Assembly: GCA_900756875.1 (NCBI GenBank)
Contig: CAAELW010000246.1
Span: 1 to 5,475 of the forward strand
Length of the DNA stretch: 5,475 nucleotides
Reading direction: 5' to 3'
Origin: Pasteurellaceae bacterium
GTDB taxonomy: Bacteria; Pseudomonadota; Gammaproteobacteria; Enterobacterales; Pasteurellaceae
The position numbers were made by a program, and so were the translations under genes. Shown one piece after another: positions 1-4,616 of the stretch. Every line of letters begins with the position of its first letter. Position 1 is the first letter of the stretch. The notes beneath the pieces are model-generated. The model was not told the origin of the DNA and searched no databases. It saw nothing but the letters and a program-made list of their open reading frames with translations.

Positions 1-4
1 AAAA

Positions 5-670
5 ATGATACTAACCGATAGACAACCTTTCACCGATGAAGATCGTGCTATTCTGATTTCCTATAAAGCGGTAGTTGATGGCGTGAGCGCATTGATTGGC
101 GAGCATTGTGAAATCGTATTACATTCTTTGGAAGATATTGAGCATTCTGCGATTTGTATTGCCAACGGGCATAATACCAATCGCCAAGTGGGTTCACCGA
201 TTACGGATTTAGCCCTGAAATCCTTGCGTAATATGCAAAGCGAGAGTGTGTCTAAGCCTTATTTCACGCGCGCGAAAGGTAATGTGTTGATGAAGTCTGT
301 GACCATCGCTATTCGAAATGGCAAACAACGTATTATTGGTTTACTTTGTATCAATATTAATTTGGATGTGCCGGTTTCTCAATTTATGCAGGCCTTTATG
401 CCAACGCAGGAACAAAATGAAACCTCTTCCGTCAATTTTGCAAGTTCAGTGGAAGAATTGGTGGCGCAAACGATAGAAAAAACCATTGAAGAAGTGAATG
501 CAGATCGCTCGGTTTCAAACAATAATAAGAACCGTCAGATTGTGATTTCACTTTACGAAAAAGGCATTTTTGATATTAAAGATGCGATCAATTTAGTGGC
601 TGATCGCCTCGCGATTTCTCGCCACACCGTGTATTTGTATATTCGTCAAATCAAACAAGAGCAAGAGTAA
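5..670 (+). CDS. yheO: YheO family PAS/HTH transcriptional regulator
   Basis: This is a 221-residue cytoplasmic DNA-binding protein that matches E. coli YheO along nearly its whole length, by remembered comparison. Residues about 16-126 form the YheO-like PAS domain, with the conserved stretches CEIVLHSLED, GSPITDLAL, YFTRAK and RNGKQRIIGLLCININLDVP. Residues about 155-216 form the C-terminal helix-turn-helix domain, with EEVNADRSVSNN, LYEKGIFDIKDAI and the recognition-helix region ISRHTVYLYIRQ. The family includes DauR, the D-arginine utilisation repressor of Pseudomonas, so a small-ligand sensor is plausible; the ligand here is unknown. It opens the tus operon, and its TAA stop shares one base with the tusD start. 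E. coli YheO is longer at the N-terminus, and the window starts only four bases before this ATG, so the ribosome binding site and any upstream start cannot be judged. Confidence 0.9.
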   Translation: MILTDRQPFTDEDRAILISYKAVVDGVSALIGEHCEIVLHSLEDIEHSAICIANGHNTNRQVGSPITDLALKSLRNMQSESVSKPYFTRAKGNVLMKSVTIAIRNGKQRIIGLLCININLDVPVSQFMQAFMPTQEQNETSSVNFASSVEELVAQTIEKTIEEVNADRSVSNNNKNRQIVISLYEKGIFDIKDAINLVADRLAISRHTVYLYIRQIKQEQE

Positions 671-1050
671 TGAACTATGTTCTCGCCGTGAAAAGTCCCG
701 TTTATGGAAAACAAGGGGCTTTTCTTGCCTATCAATTTGCCCAAGCTTTACTCGAAAAAGGGCATGCCATTAGCCAAATTTTCTTTTTCCAAGACGGTGT
801 GAGTAATGGCAATGGCTTGGTTTATCCTGCCAATGATGAATTTAATCTCACGCAAGCTTGGCAAGCCTTTTCAGCGCAGCATCATATTCCTTTGCATTTA
901 TGTGTGGCCGCTTCGCAACGTCGTGGCGTAGTGGATGCGCTTACAGCAAAAGAGACTGATAAAACGAATCTTGCAGAAGGTTTTGAGATTACAGGCTTAG
1001 GCGAGTTTATGGCGATGGCATTAAAAGCAGATCGGGTGATGACATTATGA
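670..1050 (+). CDS. tusD: Sulfurtransferase complex subunit TusD
   Basis: TusD is the sulfur-carrying subunit of the TusBCD heterohexamer. In E. coli it takes persulfide sulfur from TusA and passes it to TusE and MnmA for 2-thiouridine formation at tRNA position 34. The 126 residues fit the DsrE-fold family length (E. coli about 128). The N-terminal strand and helix (YVLAVKSPVYGKQGA, FAQALLEKGH), the FFFQDGV turn and the NDEFNLTQAWQ segment are typical. The catalytic cysteine is present as Cys78 in HLCVAASQRRGVVD, the same position as in E. coli TusD. Its ATG overlaps the yheO stop as TAATG, and its own TGA overlaps the tusC start as ATGA, which indicates translational coupling. Only a weak AG-rich ribosome binding site lies in the end of yheO. 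Confidence 0.96.
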   Translation: MNYVLAVKSPVYGKQGAFLAYQFAQALLEKGHAISQIFFFQDGVSNGNGLVYPANDEFNLTQAWQAFSAQHHIPLHLCVAASQRRGVVDALTAKETDKTNLAEGFEITGLGEFMAMALKADRVMTL

Positions 1051-1406
1051 AGCTGGCATTCTTATTTCGTACCGCACCGCATGGAAATGCGATTTCTCGT
1101 GAAGGTTTAGATGCTTTGCTTGCTGCGACAGCATTTTGTGATGAAGAGGAAATCGGTGTCTTTTTTATCGATGATGGCGTATTAAATTTACTCGATGGGC
1201 AAAATCCTGAGTTATTGTTACAAAAAGACTTTATTCGTACCTTTAAATTATTAGATTTATACGATATTGAACAGCGCTTTGTCTGCACCGATCCGCTCGA
1301 CCAATACAATTTGCAAACTGAACAACTCATTATTTCTGCTAAAAAAATTGACCGCGCTTCGCTGATCAATAAACTTAGCCAAGCAGAAAAAGTGTTTACG
1401 TTTTAA
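1047..1406 (+). CDS. tusC: Sulfurtransferase complex subunit TusC
   Basis: TusC is a DsrE/F-like structural subunit of the cytoplasmic TusBCD sulfur-relay complex; the active cysteine is carried by TusD. The protein has 119 residues, the same length as E. coli TusC. It keeps the diagnostic N-terminal segment FRTAPHGNAISREGLDALLA, the VFFIDDGV strand and turn, and the TFKLLDLYDIEQRFVC block. The start is an ATG in a 4-base ATGA overlap with tusD, preceded by a GGGTGA-like ribosome binding site inside tusD. The stop is followed 8 bases later by tusB. The order tusD-tusC-tusB behind yheO is the same as in E. coli, so this is an ancestral operon. Confidence 0.96.
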   Translation: MKLAFLFRTAPHGNAISREGLDALLAATAFCDEEEIGVFFIDDGVLNLLDGQNPELLLQKDFIRTFKLLDLYDIEQRFVCTDPLDQYNLQTEQLIISAKKIDRASLINKLSQAEKVFTF

Positions 1407-1414
1407 GGAATATT

Positions 1415-1702
1415 ATGCTTTATACCTTTTCTCAAGCTCATTATGCTGAGACAGAACTTCACCGTTATTTGACTGAAATCACGGAAAATGATGCGGTGGT
1501 TTTATGGCAAGACGGCGTGTTGTTAGCGGTGAAGTATGGGGAAATGTTTACTCAATGTAAAGGGCAATGTTTTGTGTTGGAGCAGGATATTTTAGCCCGA
1601 AATTTAACCGCACTTTTGTCAGAAAACAATCAAGTGCGGTCAATTTCATTAGCAGATTTGGTGGATTTAACTGCTCAATATTCGCCTCAAATCGCCTTAT
1701 AG
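1415..1702 (+). CDS. tusB: Sulfurtransferase complex subunit TusB
   Basis: TusB is the third subunit of the cytoplasmic TusBCD sulfur-relay complex for tRNA 2-thiolation. It has 95 residues, equal to E. coli TusB. It starts with the typical MLYTF and carries the DAVVLWQDGVLLAV strand-turn block and the VLEQDILARNLT segment, where the E. coli protein has ALNEDLIARGLT. An AAGGA ribosome binding site overlaps the tusC stop and lies about six bases before the ATG. Codons 65-67 and 73-76 are built from two opposed DNA uptake signals, giving TAL and QVRS. The TAG stop overlaps the stop of the convergent membrane-protein gene, so the operon has no downstream terminator of its own in an intergenic space. 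Confidence 0.94.
   Translation: MLYTFSQAHYAETELHRYLTEITENDAVVLWQDGVLLAVKYGEMFTQCKGQCFVLEQDILARNLTALLSENNQVRSISLADLVDLTAQYSPQIAL
1607..1640. repeat. Inverted pair of DNA uptake signals inside tusB
   Basis: ACCGCACTT at 1607-1615 and AAGTGCGGT at 1632-1640 are perfect reverse complements and both match the 9-bp H. influenzae-type uptake signal core. They could form a 9-bp, GC-containing stem with a 16-base loop. Opposed uptake signals often serve as intrinsic terminators in Haemophilus, but this pair lies within the tusB reading frame. On the minus strand it begins 57 bases after the stop of the convergent membrane-protein gene and is followed by TAAATTT, so termination of that transcript is possible but the U-tract is weak. 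Confidence 0.9.
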
Positions 1703-2098
1703 TGGGCGTTCTTTAGGTAACAAGAGCGGTAATACCATAACAGAATAAAGCGCCAAACCTGCGGCCATTAAGCAGGTAATTTCTAATCCTCCTGCGCGTA
1801 ACCATTCGCCAAATCCCATGTCATTCACTAGCGTTGCATAAAAGATCCCCGCCACGACGGTATAACAAAATCCAATTAATACTGAAATCAATGCGATGGC
1901 TTTTACGTGATAACTTGCATAACGGTGAAATGCTGCCCAAAGTGCAATGAGAAAAGTCGGCACTGCAGCTACGATGAAGACGGTAATCGCTGAAGACTGA
2001 AATCCATCAGCATCATTGTTTGCAAACATTAAACCAAGAGTACCAATAATTTGAATAATCAACGGTAAAAGAATAAATGCTTTAAGATATTTTTTCAT
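1697..2098 (-). CDS. Small membrane protein, four predicted helices, unknown function
   Basis: I do not recognise this 133-residue protein. It has four hydrophobic segments at about residues 5-26, 37-57, 66-90 and 105-127, so it is most likely an inner-membrane protein. The short N-terminus (MKKYLK) and the end (PKERPL) are basic, which by the positive-inside rule suggests both face the cytoplasm. The loop between helices 1 and 2 is acidic (NNDADGF), and HRYASYHVK links helices 2 and 3. No catalytic or binding motif is visible. The ATG has a weak TTGGA ribosome binding site six bases upstream and a plausible promoter in the 67-bp gap behind yeaK, so it may be expressed alone or as the second gene after yeaK. 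Its stop overlaps the tusB stop by 6 bp. Intact frame, membrane pattern and upstream signals make it a real gene. Confidence 0.8.
   Translation of the reverse strand: MKKYLKAFILLPLIIQIIGTLGLMFANNDADGFQSSAITVFIVAAVPTFLIALWAAFHRYASYHVKAIALISVLIGFCYTVVAGIFYATLVNDMGFGEWLRAGGLEITCLMAAGLALYSVMVLPLLLPKERPL
1722..1730 (+). other. One-mismatch DNA uptake signal (AAGAGCGGT)
   Basis: This differs from the uptake core AAGTGCGGT by T to A at position 4. It lies in the last codons of the membrane-protein gene. The same variant occurs again at 3193-3201. It may be a decayed or newly arising signal and would be expected to bind the uptake machinery less well. Confidence 0.4.
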
Positions 2099-2128
2099 GA
2101 GATGTCCAATTAATAGAAAAACGGAAGC

Positions 2129-2157
2129 ATTGTATCAATCAAATGAAAGACAACCAA
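2129..2157 (-). promoter_or_regulatory. Candidate sigma-70 promoter for the membrane-protein gene
   Basis: On the minus strand a -35-like TTGGTT (2152-2157) is separated by 17 bases from a good -10 TACAAT (2129-2134, five of six consensus bases). Transcription would begin near 2122, leaving a leader of about 24 bases before the ATG at 2098. This gives the gene an independent start even though it follows yeaK on the same strand. Confidence 0.45.
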
Positions 2158-2165
2158 TCTTTTCT

Positions 2166-2654
2166 CTATTCGGTTTTTATGACATCCACTAATGTGGGCT
2201 GAACGATAGAGGCATAATCTTGTGTATTGAGAATAATAGAGCGTTCTAACGTACCTGCATTAAATGCTAATTCATCATAACGAGACAGTAAGCTAGGATC
2301 AGCAATTAATAACAAATCAGGATGAAAGCTAAAAGGCAGAATTGCACCAAATACACAGTCAGTTAGGGCGTCTACTTCTGCTGGACTAGCAAGCGAGGCT
2401 TTCGTACCACCTAAATAGGCCGCTACTTTACTCAAATCAGATTGTTGATCCGCAGGCAATATCACTAATACCGCTTGTTTTACGCCATTTCCCTTTACTT
2501 TGCATACTAACGCTTTTGCCCCTTGCCCTAATTCTGTACCACGGATTTTAGCCTCTTCCTCTGATTTCCCTGCAGCGGGGTGTTCAACCACGCGATAGCG
2601 TGCTTGATGTTCATCTAAAAGTGCGGTCAATTTTTCAAATGTTTTGACAGACAT
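2166..2654 (-). CDS. yeaK: YeaK-like mischarged aminoacyl-tRNA deacylase (YbaK/ProX family)
   Basis: This is a 162-residue soluble protein of the YbaK/prolyl-tRNA-synthetase-associated editing domain family. It resembles E. coli YeaK much more closely than YbaK. The family hydrolyses wrongly charged aminoacyl-tRNA in trans; YeaK-type members are reported to act on serine- or threonine-mischarged tRNAs. Visible family blocks are VVEHPAAGKSEEEAKIRG (23-39), GQGAKALVCKVKG (43-55), VLVILPADQQSDLSKVAAYLGG (62-83), ASLASPAEVDALTDCVFGAI (86-105), PFSFHP (107-112) and FNAG (131-134). Lys47 in GAKALV matches the conserved substrate-pocket lysine, and the Gly of VFGAI is also kept. The ATG has a good AAGGAA ribosome binding site about five bases upstream. 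It is divergent from the denV-like gene. A perfect uptake signal encodes its residues Thr10-Ala11-Leu12. Confidence 0.9.
   Translation of the reverse strand: MSVKTFEKLTALLDEHQARYRVVEHPAAGKSEEEAKIRGTELGQGAKALVCKVKGNGVKQAVLVILPADQQSDLSKVAAYLGGTKASLASPAEVDALTDCVFGAILPFSFHPDLLLIADPSLLSRYDELAFNAGTLERSIILNTQDYASIVQPTLVDVIKTE
2619..2627 (+). other. DNA uptake signal, perfect core
   Basis: AAGTGCGGT, followed by CAATTTTT as in the extended AT-rich signal. It lies near the 5' end of yeaK and, read on the coding strand as ACC-GCA-CTT, encodes Thr-Ala-Leu within the peptide LTALL. Confidence 0.92.
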
Positions 2655-2685
2655 GCTGGTTCCTTAAATAGCAATATTTTTAATC

Positions 2686-2712
2686 AGTTTAGCAAGGATC
2701 GATTCATGTGAA
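2686..2712 (-). promoter_or_regulatory. Weak candidate promoter for yeaK
   Basis: On the minus strand TTCACA (2707-2712, five of six -35 bases) precedes TAAACT (2686-2691, four of six -10 bases) with a short 15-base spacer. It lies 32 bases upstream of the yeaK ATG. The spacing is poor, so this is only the best candidate seen. Confidence 0.25.
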
Positions 2713-2758
2713 AATCAAAGAAAAATAATTAATCTTTTGGGTCGTATTTATTATGAGA

Positions 2759-2787
2759 TAGACAAATACCTTTACGCCCCGTACTAT
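2759..2787 (+). promoter_or_regulatory. Candidate sigma-70 promoter for the denV-like gene
   Basis: TAGACA (2759-2764, five of six -35 bases) and TACTAT (2782-2787, four of six -10 bases) are separated by exactly 17 bases. Transcription would begin near 2794, giving a leader of about 18 bases. That leader has no clear purine-rich ribosome binding site before the ATG at 2812. I found no CTG-N10-CAG LexA operator in the 2655-2811 spacer, so SOS control is not supported. Confidence 0.45.
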
Positions 2788-2811
2788 GTTCCTTTTTATT
2801 TGGTATAGATC

Positions 2812-3210
2812 ATGACTCGAATTAATCTTGTTCCGCCTGAGGAGCTTTGTGATCAGCATCTTTTAGCGGAACATCGTGAATTAACCCGTATTCCTAACGC
2901 CGTGGCGAAAGGTAAATATCACTTAAAAGGACAGCCTGCGGAATATAAGTTAGGTGAAGGGCATGTGCGTTTTTTCTTTAATAAATTGGCGTTTTTAAAG
3001 AAACGGTATGATGCATTGCATGCGGAATGTAAGGCACGAGGCTTTAACGTGCAGTATATTTGGAATGAAACGTTACCCGACGACCCAAGTTTATGGTTGG
3101 ACTATGAAGCCACAGAGGCTGCATTGCAGATTAATCGGGAACGTATTCAAGAAAGAATGCCATCAAAGGCAAGATTTACCCCACATCTTTCAAAGAGCGG
3201 TCAAAAATAA
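2812..3210 (+). CDS. denV: Pyrimidine-dimer DNA glycosylase/AP lyase, T4 endonuclease V (DenV) family
   Basis: This 132-residue protein is a clear homologue of phage T4 endonuclease V (138 residues), which cleaves the glycosidic bond at UV-induced cyclobutane dimers and nicks the abasic site. The N-terminus MTRINL is the T4 sequence: Thr2 supplies the alpha-amino nucleophile after Met removal. Glu23, the second catalytic residue, is present in AEHREL, with Arg22 and Arg26 also kept. The central LGEGHVRFFFNKLAFLKKR (47-65) and ARGFNV (75-80) match T4 GAGHVTFFYDKLEFLRKR and KRGFNI. The T4 C-terminal WYKYYG dimer-contact segment is not kept: Phe122 stands at the tryptophan position in ARFTPHL. 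The gene stands alone, divergent from yeaK and convergent with the iron-type binding-protein gene. No good ribosome binding site is seen. A near-uptake-signal forms its last codons. The symbol is borrowed from T4. Confidence 0.93.
   Translation: MTRINLVPPEELCDQHLLAEHRELTRIPNAVAKGKYHLKGQPAEYKLGEGHVRFFFNKLAFLKKRYDALHAECKARGFNVQYIWNETLPDDPSLWLDYEATEAALQINRERIQERMPSKARFTPHLSKSGQK
3193..3201 (+). other. One-mismatch DNA uptake signal (AAGAGCGGT)
   Basis: The sequence is AAGAGCGGTCAAAA; apart from one base it equals the extended form AAGTGCGGTCAAAA seen at 4545. It spans the last codons of the denV-like gene (Lys-Ser-Gly-Gln). It is the left end of an imperfect direct repeat described separately. 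Confidence 0.5.
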
Positions 3211-3224
3211 AGGAGTTTTCACTT
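3193..3224 (+). repeat. Imperfect 32-bp direct repeat, left copy
   Basis: This stretch aligns without gaps to 4545-4576, with 26 of 32 identical positions by hand count: an uptake-signal 9-mer (8/9), a 13-base middle (8/13) and a perfect 10-base end GTTTTCACTT. The two copies bracket the iron-type binding-protein gene with its Fur box and terminator. Part of the likeness comes from the uptake signal and its AT-rich flank. Confidence 0.5.
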
Positions 3225-3244
3225 ATGAAAGGCAGTGAGAATAT

Positions 3245-3269
3245 AAAAAAGGTGAGCATCGCTCACCTT
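3245..3269 (-). terminator. Intrinsic terminator of the iron-type binding-protein gene
   Basis: The arms AAGGTGAGC (3249-3257) and GCTCACCTT (3261-3269) form a perfect 9-bp stem around a 3-base loop. Read on the minus strand, the stem runs straight into six T residues (the A-run 3245-3250, two of which are also in the stem). It begins 10 bases past the TAA at 3279. On the plus strand the stem is followed only by ATGAATTGTTT, so termination of the convergent denV-like transcript here is possible but weaker. Confidence 0.85.
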
Positions 3270-3278
3270 ATGAATTGT

Positions 3279-4391
3279 TTAATCTTTCAATTTAATAAAA
3301 AATGTACCACTAGGTATGATAGGCAAATAGTTTTTATGGAAATCCATAAAGGTTTTTTGTGGGTCTATGTCTTCAAAAAGTTTTGGGTAAAGTGCTTTTG
3401 CCATAAATTGAGCGGCTGCTAGATCACTTAGTGAGCGAGAAGCCGTATGATAAATACCGTAAACACGGTGGTTTTTAACTGCAGGTAAATCTTGCCACCC
3501 TGCACGGGTTAAGAAACCTTTTAGGCGTTTTTGTGCATCCTGTTCATTGATGTTTATTCCCATCGCCATCATTTCATCGTTAGTTTCATGCCCCATTTCT
3601 GTGCCAGAAATCATAATCACTTCAGGTTGTGCGGCAAGAAGTTGTTCTGGATTAATTGGTCCCCAATTTTCGACAAAAGGCGCGCTTACGTTATCCCCGC
3701 CAACAGTTTCAGCAATAGCACCCCACATATTTTTACCAAAGGTAAAGCTATATTCACTAGGACCTTTATTGCCAAATTCTACATAGATTTTAGGTTTAGG
3801 TAGGTTAGCCTCTTTTACACGTTTTTGAATATCAGTAATGCCTTGAGCATATTCATCTGCAATTTTATTTGCTCGTTCTTCGGTACCTGCAAGTTGCCCA
3901 AAAATCTTTGCGCTTTGGGTGTGTCGTTCTACACTTTGAGCATTAAAATCGACAACAATAATTGGAACGCCAGCTTGTTCTAACTTTGGTAGTTCGGAAC
4001 CAATAGTTTGATATTGCCATTCTGCAAGAATCAATACATCAGGTTTTAATGCCAAGGTTTTTTCGGTTGAGAAAGTTCCTGTATTTACATTACCAATATC
4101 AGCAATATTTTTGAGTTCAGGCATTTTTTCAGAAAACAATGCCCAACTTCCCGGATTAAATTTTTCCCAAAATTCACGTGAGATACCTTTAACATATTTA
4201 AAATTTTCAACACCCGTAACAGCAATGTAATCAGGATAGTAAAAGCCTAACACGGCATTTTTTACGGGCACATCAACGTTAACTTCTCGTCCTAATACAT
4301 CTTTGATTGTTTTTATTTCTGCTTGAGTAGTGATACCAAAAGTCAGTAATAGAACGGCCAAAATTAAACGAATTGTTGATTTTTTTTGCAT
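3279..4391 (-). CDS. Periplasmic substrate-binding protein, iron/siderophore/haem-type ABC transporter (class III)
   Basis: With the start at 4391 the product has 370 residues. It begins with a Sec signal peptide: MQKKSTIR, a hydrophobic core to about residue 20, then TTQA with likely cleavage before Glu25. The mature part follows the class III (FecB/FhuD/BtuF-like, Peripla_BP_2) plan: IKTIKDVLGREVNVDVPVKNAV at the start of lobe 1, the LALKPDVLILAEWQ and GVPIIVVD strands, a linker helix region (about 160-195), then PKIYVEFGNKG, the GAIAETVGGDNV block and the LLAAQPEVIMISG strand of lobe 2. The exact ligand cannot be read; a Fur-like box upstream favours iron, siderophore or haem over cobalamin or molybdate. 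No permease, ATPase or receptor gene adjoins it. A longer frame runs up to 4451, but it lacks a signal-like start and covers the regulatory region. Confidence 0.88.
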   Translation of the reverse strand: MQKKSTIRLILAVLLLTFGITTQAEIKTIKDVLGREVNVDVPVKNAVLGFYYPDYIAVTGVENFKYVKGISREFWEKFNPGSWALFSEKMPELKNIADIGNVNTGTFSTEKTLALKPDVLILAEWQYQTIGSELPKLEQAGVPIIVVDFNAQSVERHTQSAKIFGQLAGTEERANKIADEYAQGITDIQKRVKEANLPKPKIYVEFGNKGPSEYSFTFGKNMWGAIAETVGGDNVSAPFVENWGPINPEQLLAAQPEVIMISGTEMGHETNDEMMAMGININEQDAQKRLKGFLTRAGWQDLPAVKNHRVYGIYHTASRSLSDLAAAQFMAKALYPKLFEDIDPQKTFMDFHKNYLPIIPSGTFFIKLKD

Positions 4392-4396
4392 ACAAA

Positions 4397-4401
4397 CTCC
4401 T
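4397..4401 (-). promoter_or_regulatory. Ribosome binding site that fixes the start at 4391
   Basis: On the minus strand AGAGGAGT carries a perfect AGGAG core five bases before the ATG at 4389-4391. The upstream in-frame ATG at 4451 has no comparable site and would add 20 residues ahead of a normal signal peptide, so the shorter start is preferred. Confidence 0.85.
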
Positions 4402-4422
4402 CTGTCTGAATAAAACATCAGA

Positions 4423-4451
4423 ACATTACCATAAATAAGAATTATTATCAA
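4423..4451 (-). promoter_or_regulatory. Candidate promoter of the iron-type binding-protein gene
   Basis: On the minus strand TTGATA (4446-4451, five of six -35 bases) lies 17 bases from TAATGT (4423-4428), which is weak as a -10 but is preceded by TGG, an extended -10 feature. Transcription would start near 4416, about 25 bases before the ATG. An alternative -10 is TATAAC at 4460-4465 with no good -35. In either case the Fur-like box overlaps or abuts the promoter. Confidence 0.4.
4436..4450 (-). promoter_or_regulatory. Fur-like box
   Basis: On the minus strand TGATAAT-A-ATTCTTA matches the 7-1-7 Fur inverted repeat TGATAAT-N-ATTATCA at 7/7 and 5/7 positions. It overlaps the candidate -35. 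A further perfect half-site TGATAAT lies on the plus strand at 4469-4475. Iron-dependent repression of the binding-protein gene is inferred. Confidence 0.65.
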
Positions 4452-4544
4452 ATTTAGATGTTATAAAGTGATAATGCAAGAAATGCTGTTGAAGGGTAAA
4501 ATAGGCATATATCTAGAAAAAACATATTTCGCATTTAAAATTGG

Positions 4545-4553
4545 AAGTGCGGT
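4545..4553 (+). other. DNA uptake signal, perfect core (intergenic)
   Basis: AAGTGCGGT followed by CAAAA and further AT-rich sequence. It is the only perfect uptake signal in this window that lies outside a coding sequence, in the gap between the two binding-protein genes. Confidence 0.92.
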
Positions 4554-4576
4554 CAAAACTTAGTAAGTTTTCACTT
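4545..4576 (+). repeat. Imperfect 32-bp direct repeat, right copy
   Basis: This is the partner of 3193-3224: uptake core at the left end, GTTTTCACTT at the right end (4567-4576), with identical 13-base spacing between them. It overlaps the first arm of the hairpin that follows the CjaA-like gene. Confidence 0.5.
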
Positions 4577-4606
4577 CTCCTTGAGTTGGACTAAAGGAGA
4601 AGTGAA
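4555..4606 (-). terminator. Tandem hairpins after the CjaA-like gene, possible terminator
   Basis: TTCACTTCTCCTT (4570-4582) and AAGGAGAAGTGAA (4594-4606) form a perfect 13-bp stem with an 11-base loop that could itself pair AGT/ACT. On the minus strand it starts 10 bases past the TAA at 4617. There is no U-tract straight after it. Instead a second, perfect palindrome follows, AAAACTTA-G-TAAGTTTT (4555-4571), ending in four T residues on the minus strand and overlapping the first stem by two bases. The pair could terminate transcription or protect the 3' end of the mRNA. Confidence 0.6.
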
Positions 4607-4616
4607 TGTGGGAGAA

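Noticed and set aside
1007..1369. 120-residue minus-strand frame across tusC
   Set aside because: It lies wholly antisense to tusD/tusC, is serine- and lysine-rich without domain character, and has no upstream signals. The plus-strand proteins match known families throughout.
2655..2811. Possible LexA (SOS) operator before the denV-like gene
   Set aside because: I looked for CTG-N10-CAG with a CTGT-type arm on both strands and found none.
3008..3238. 76-residue plus-strand frame inside the denV-like gene
   Set aside because: It is a shifted-frame shadow of a protein that clearly matches T4 endonuclease V.
3225..3422. 65-residue plus-strand frame after the denV-like gene
   Set aside because: Although it has a good ribosome binding site, it reads through the terminator stem and then antisense to the binding-protein gene. 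The protein has no recognisable character. The start signal is reported as a finding instead.
3531..3803. Plus-strand frames antisense to the binding-protein gene (also 3547-3786)
   Set aside because: Two overlapping frames in different phases, no upstream signals, and no protein-like pattern; shadows of the minus-strand gene.
4392..4451. 20-residue N-terminal extension of the iron-type binding protein (start at 4451)
   Set aside because: It would run through the candidate promoter, Fur-like box and ribosome binding site and precede a normal signal peptide. The start at 4391 has a perfect AGGAG.
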